NCBI GenBank assembly: GCA_030824805.1
Contig: JAPJRC010000050.1
Location: 1 to 15,605 of the forward strand
Reading direction: 5' to 3'
Source of the DNA: Micavibrio sp.
GTDB taxonomy: Bacteria; Pseudomonadota; Alphaproteobacteria; Micavibrionales; Micavibrionaceae
DNA length: 15,605 nucleotides
The position numbers and the translations under genes were made by a program. Within the stretch, counting starts at the first letter, position 1, and each line of letters starts with the position of its first letter. Below are positions 14,720 through 15,605 of this stretch, piece by piece. Under the pieces are notes generated by a model that had not been told where the DNA came from, did not search any database, and was given only the letters and a program-made list of their open reading frames with translations.

Positions 14720-15605
14720 AAACCGAACCGGCTCCAGAAGGATTTTTCTTCGGCAACCTCGACCAACTGCCCAAGATCAATTGCGCTTTCCTGCCCGAAC
14801 GGCAGAAGCGATGAAAGTAGGCCTTTCTTGTCGGGCGTGCAATCAATGAACTGCACATCGTCGCCGAATTTGTTTTTCATGATCGTGGCGATATGGCCGA
14901 CGCCGTCGATGAGACCATTGTCCACGGCGGCCTTGCCCGTCCAGAACGCGCCTTCCATCAATTCGGATTCCGTGCCACGCAGACGGCTGCCACGGCGTTC
15001 GATCACCCAATCCTTGAAAGAGCGGTGCATATCCGACTGGATGTTTTTCAGGCGTTCCACATCGTCGGATTTTTCAGGCTTGAACGGGTCGAGAAAAGAT
15101 TTATTGCGTCCCGATGTGTGAATGCGGCGTTTGATATCGTGTTTCTGGATAAAATCTTCCAGACCGAAACCAGATGATATAACACCGATAGAGCCGACAA
15201 TGGATGTATCCTGCGCATATATTTCATCACCACAGCATGCGAGCCAGTATCCGCCGGATGCCGCCACGTCTTCGACGAAAGCGAAGATGGGGATTTTTTT
15301 CTCTTCCGAAAGCGCGCGGATACGTTCAGAGATAAGAGAACATTGCGCTGGCGCACCGCCAGGGGAATTGATGATAAGGGCAACCGCCTTAAGACGGCTG
15401 ACATCGAACGCGTCCGGAATGGCTTCGCGGAATTTCTGATAGTTCACACCCGCGCGTCGCATCATGCTGCTGTCGGCAATCACGCCCGCAAAACGAAGCA
15501 CGGCGATACGGTCCTTGGGATCAAGAAAATTGGATATGACCGGAATTTTTTTAAAGAATTTGTTCCAGTTGCTGGGCTGGTCCGTTTCAAAGAAATCGCC
15601 CGCGG
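14716..15605 (-). CDS. sppA: S49-family signal peptide peptidase SppA, short form (N-terminus cut by window edge)
   Basis: About 296 residues are visible. The reading frame is open to the window edge, so the GTG at 15501 is internal; residues such as NFLDPKDRIAVLRFAGVI precede and include it. The serine nucleophile lies in DVAASGGYWLACCGDEIYA and the general-base lysine in SGRNKSFLDPF. The two are 52 residues apart, as in the Bacillus-type SppA (Ser147/Lys199), so the Ser-Lys dyad is complete. The strand LIINSPGG supplies the usual oxyanion region. It is the single-domain form, about half the size of the E. coli tandem enzyme. These proteases degrade leftover signal peptides and membrane protein fragments. 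No membrane segment is visible in this part. It is coupled to the GNAT gene downstream. Confidence 0.92.
   Translation of the reverse strand, partial: AGDFFETDQPSNWNKFFKKIPVISNFLDPKDRIAVLRFAGVIADSSMMRRAGVNYQKFREAIPDAFDVSRLKAVALIINSPGGAPAQCSLISERIRALSEEKKIPIFAFVEDVAASGGYWLACCGDEIYAQDTSIVGSIGVISSGFGLEDFIQKHDIKRRIHTSGRNKSFLDPFKPEKSDDVERLKNIQSDMHRSFKDWVIERRGSRLRGTESELMEGAFWTGKAAVDNGLIDGVGHIATIMKNKFGDDVQFIDCTPDKKGLLSSLLPFGQESAIDLGQLVEVAEEKSFWSRFGL

Noticed and set aside
1..15605. tRNA, rRNA, CRISPR arrays, insertion sequences or phage genes
   Set aside because: No repeat-spacer pattern, transposase or integrase motif, terminal inverted repeats or RNA gene signature was seen; nearly all bases are assigned to protein genes.

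Overview
The window looks like a compact chromosomal segment of a Gram-negative bacterium, most likely an alphaproteobacterium. The reasons are a full-length pyruvate phosphate dikinase of the alphaproteobacterial type, a YgfZ-type folate-binding protein, a PfkB-family adenosine-kinase-like protein, a lipopolysaccharide-type family 9 glycosyltransferase, a lipoprotein with a Cys-Met-x-x-Lys-Gly-Trp motif and a YejA-like periplasmic binding protein. A Micavibrio-like lineage is possible, but the sequence alone does not settle this. Base composition is moderate and even. I see no insertion sequence, integrase, phage gene, CRISPR array, rRNA or tRNA, and no sign of recent transfer.

Layout. (1) 1-1833: a divergent pair, an SMP-30/gluconolactonase-type gene running off the left edge (minus) and a luciferase-like flavin oxidoreductase (plus), with a perfect 6-5-6 palindrome between them. 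(2) 1902-3937: an adenosine-kinase-like sugar kinase and an unrecognised protein whose N-terminus resembles the HicA fold (both plus). (3) 3934-5486: a minus-strand operon of a divergent macro-domain protein and a CorA-type magnesium transporter, coupled by a one-base stop/start overlap. (4) 5485-7857: a YejA-like oligopeptide-binding protein without its permease, a small lipoprotein and a strong intrinsic terminator (plus). (5) 7794-9750: a minus-strand operon of a family 9 glycosyltransferase and an unrecognised GNAT-like protein. (6) 9771-11107: a plus-strand operon of a YgfZ-like protein and a HAD phosphatase with overlapping ends. (7) 11102-13774: pyruvate phosphate dikinase (minus). (8) 13924-14244: a small helical protein of unknown function (plus). 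(9) 14231-15605: a minus-strand operon of an SppA-type S49 peptidase (running off the right edge) and a GNAT acetyltransferase, coupled by ATGA.

Most genes are housekeeping or envelope functions: central carbon metabolism (PPDK), iron-sulfur maintenance (YgfZ), nucleoside salvage, magnesium transport, LPS core assembly, membrane proteolysis and peptide binding. Packing is extreme. All four convergent gene pairs overlap at their 3' ends, one divergent pair shares the bases of its start codons, and the only clear terminator lies inside the coding sequence of the opposing gene. I do not see a complete novel multi-gene system. The best leads are the HicA-like fusion protein, the GNAT-like protein behind the glycosyltransferase, the degenerate macro domain coupled to CorA, and the 106-residue orphan beside ppdK.
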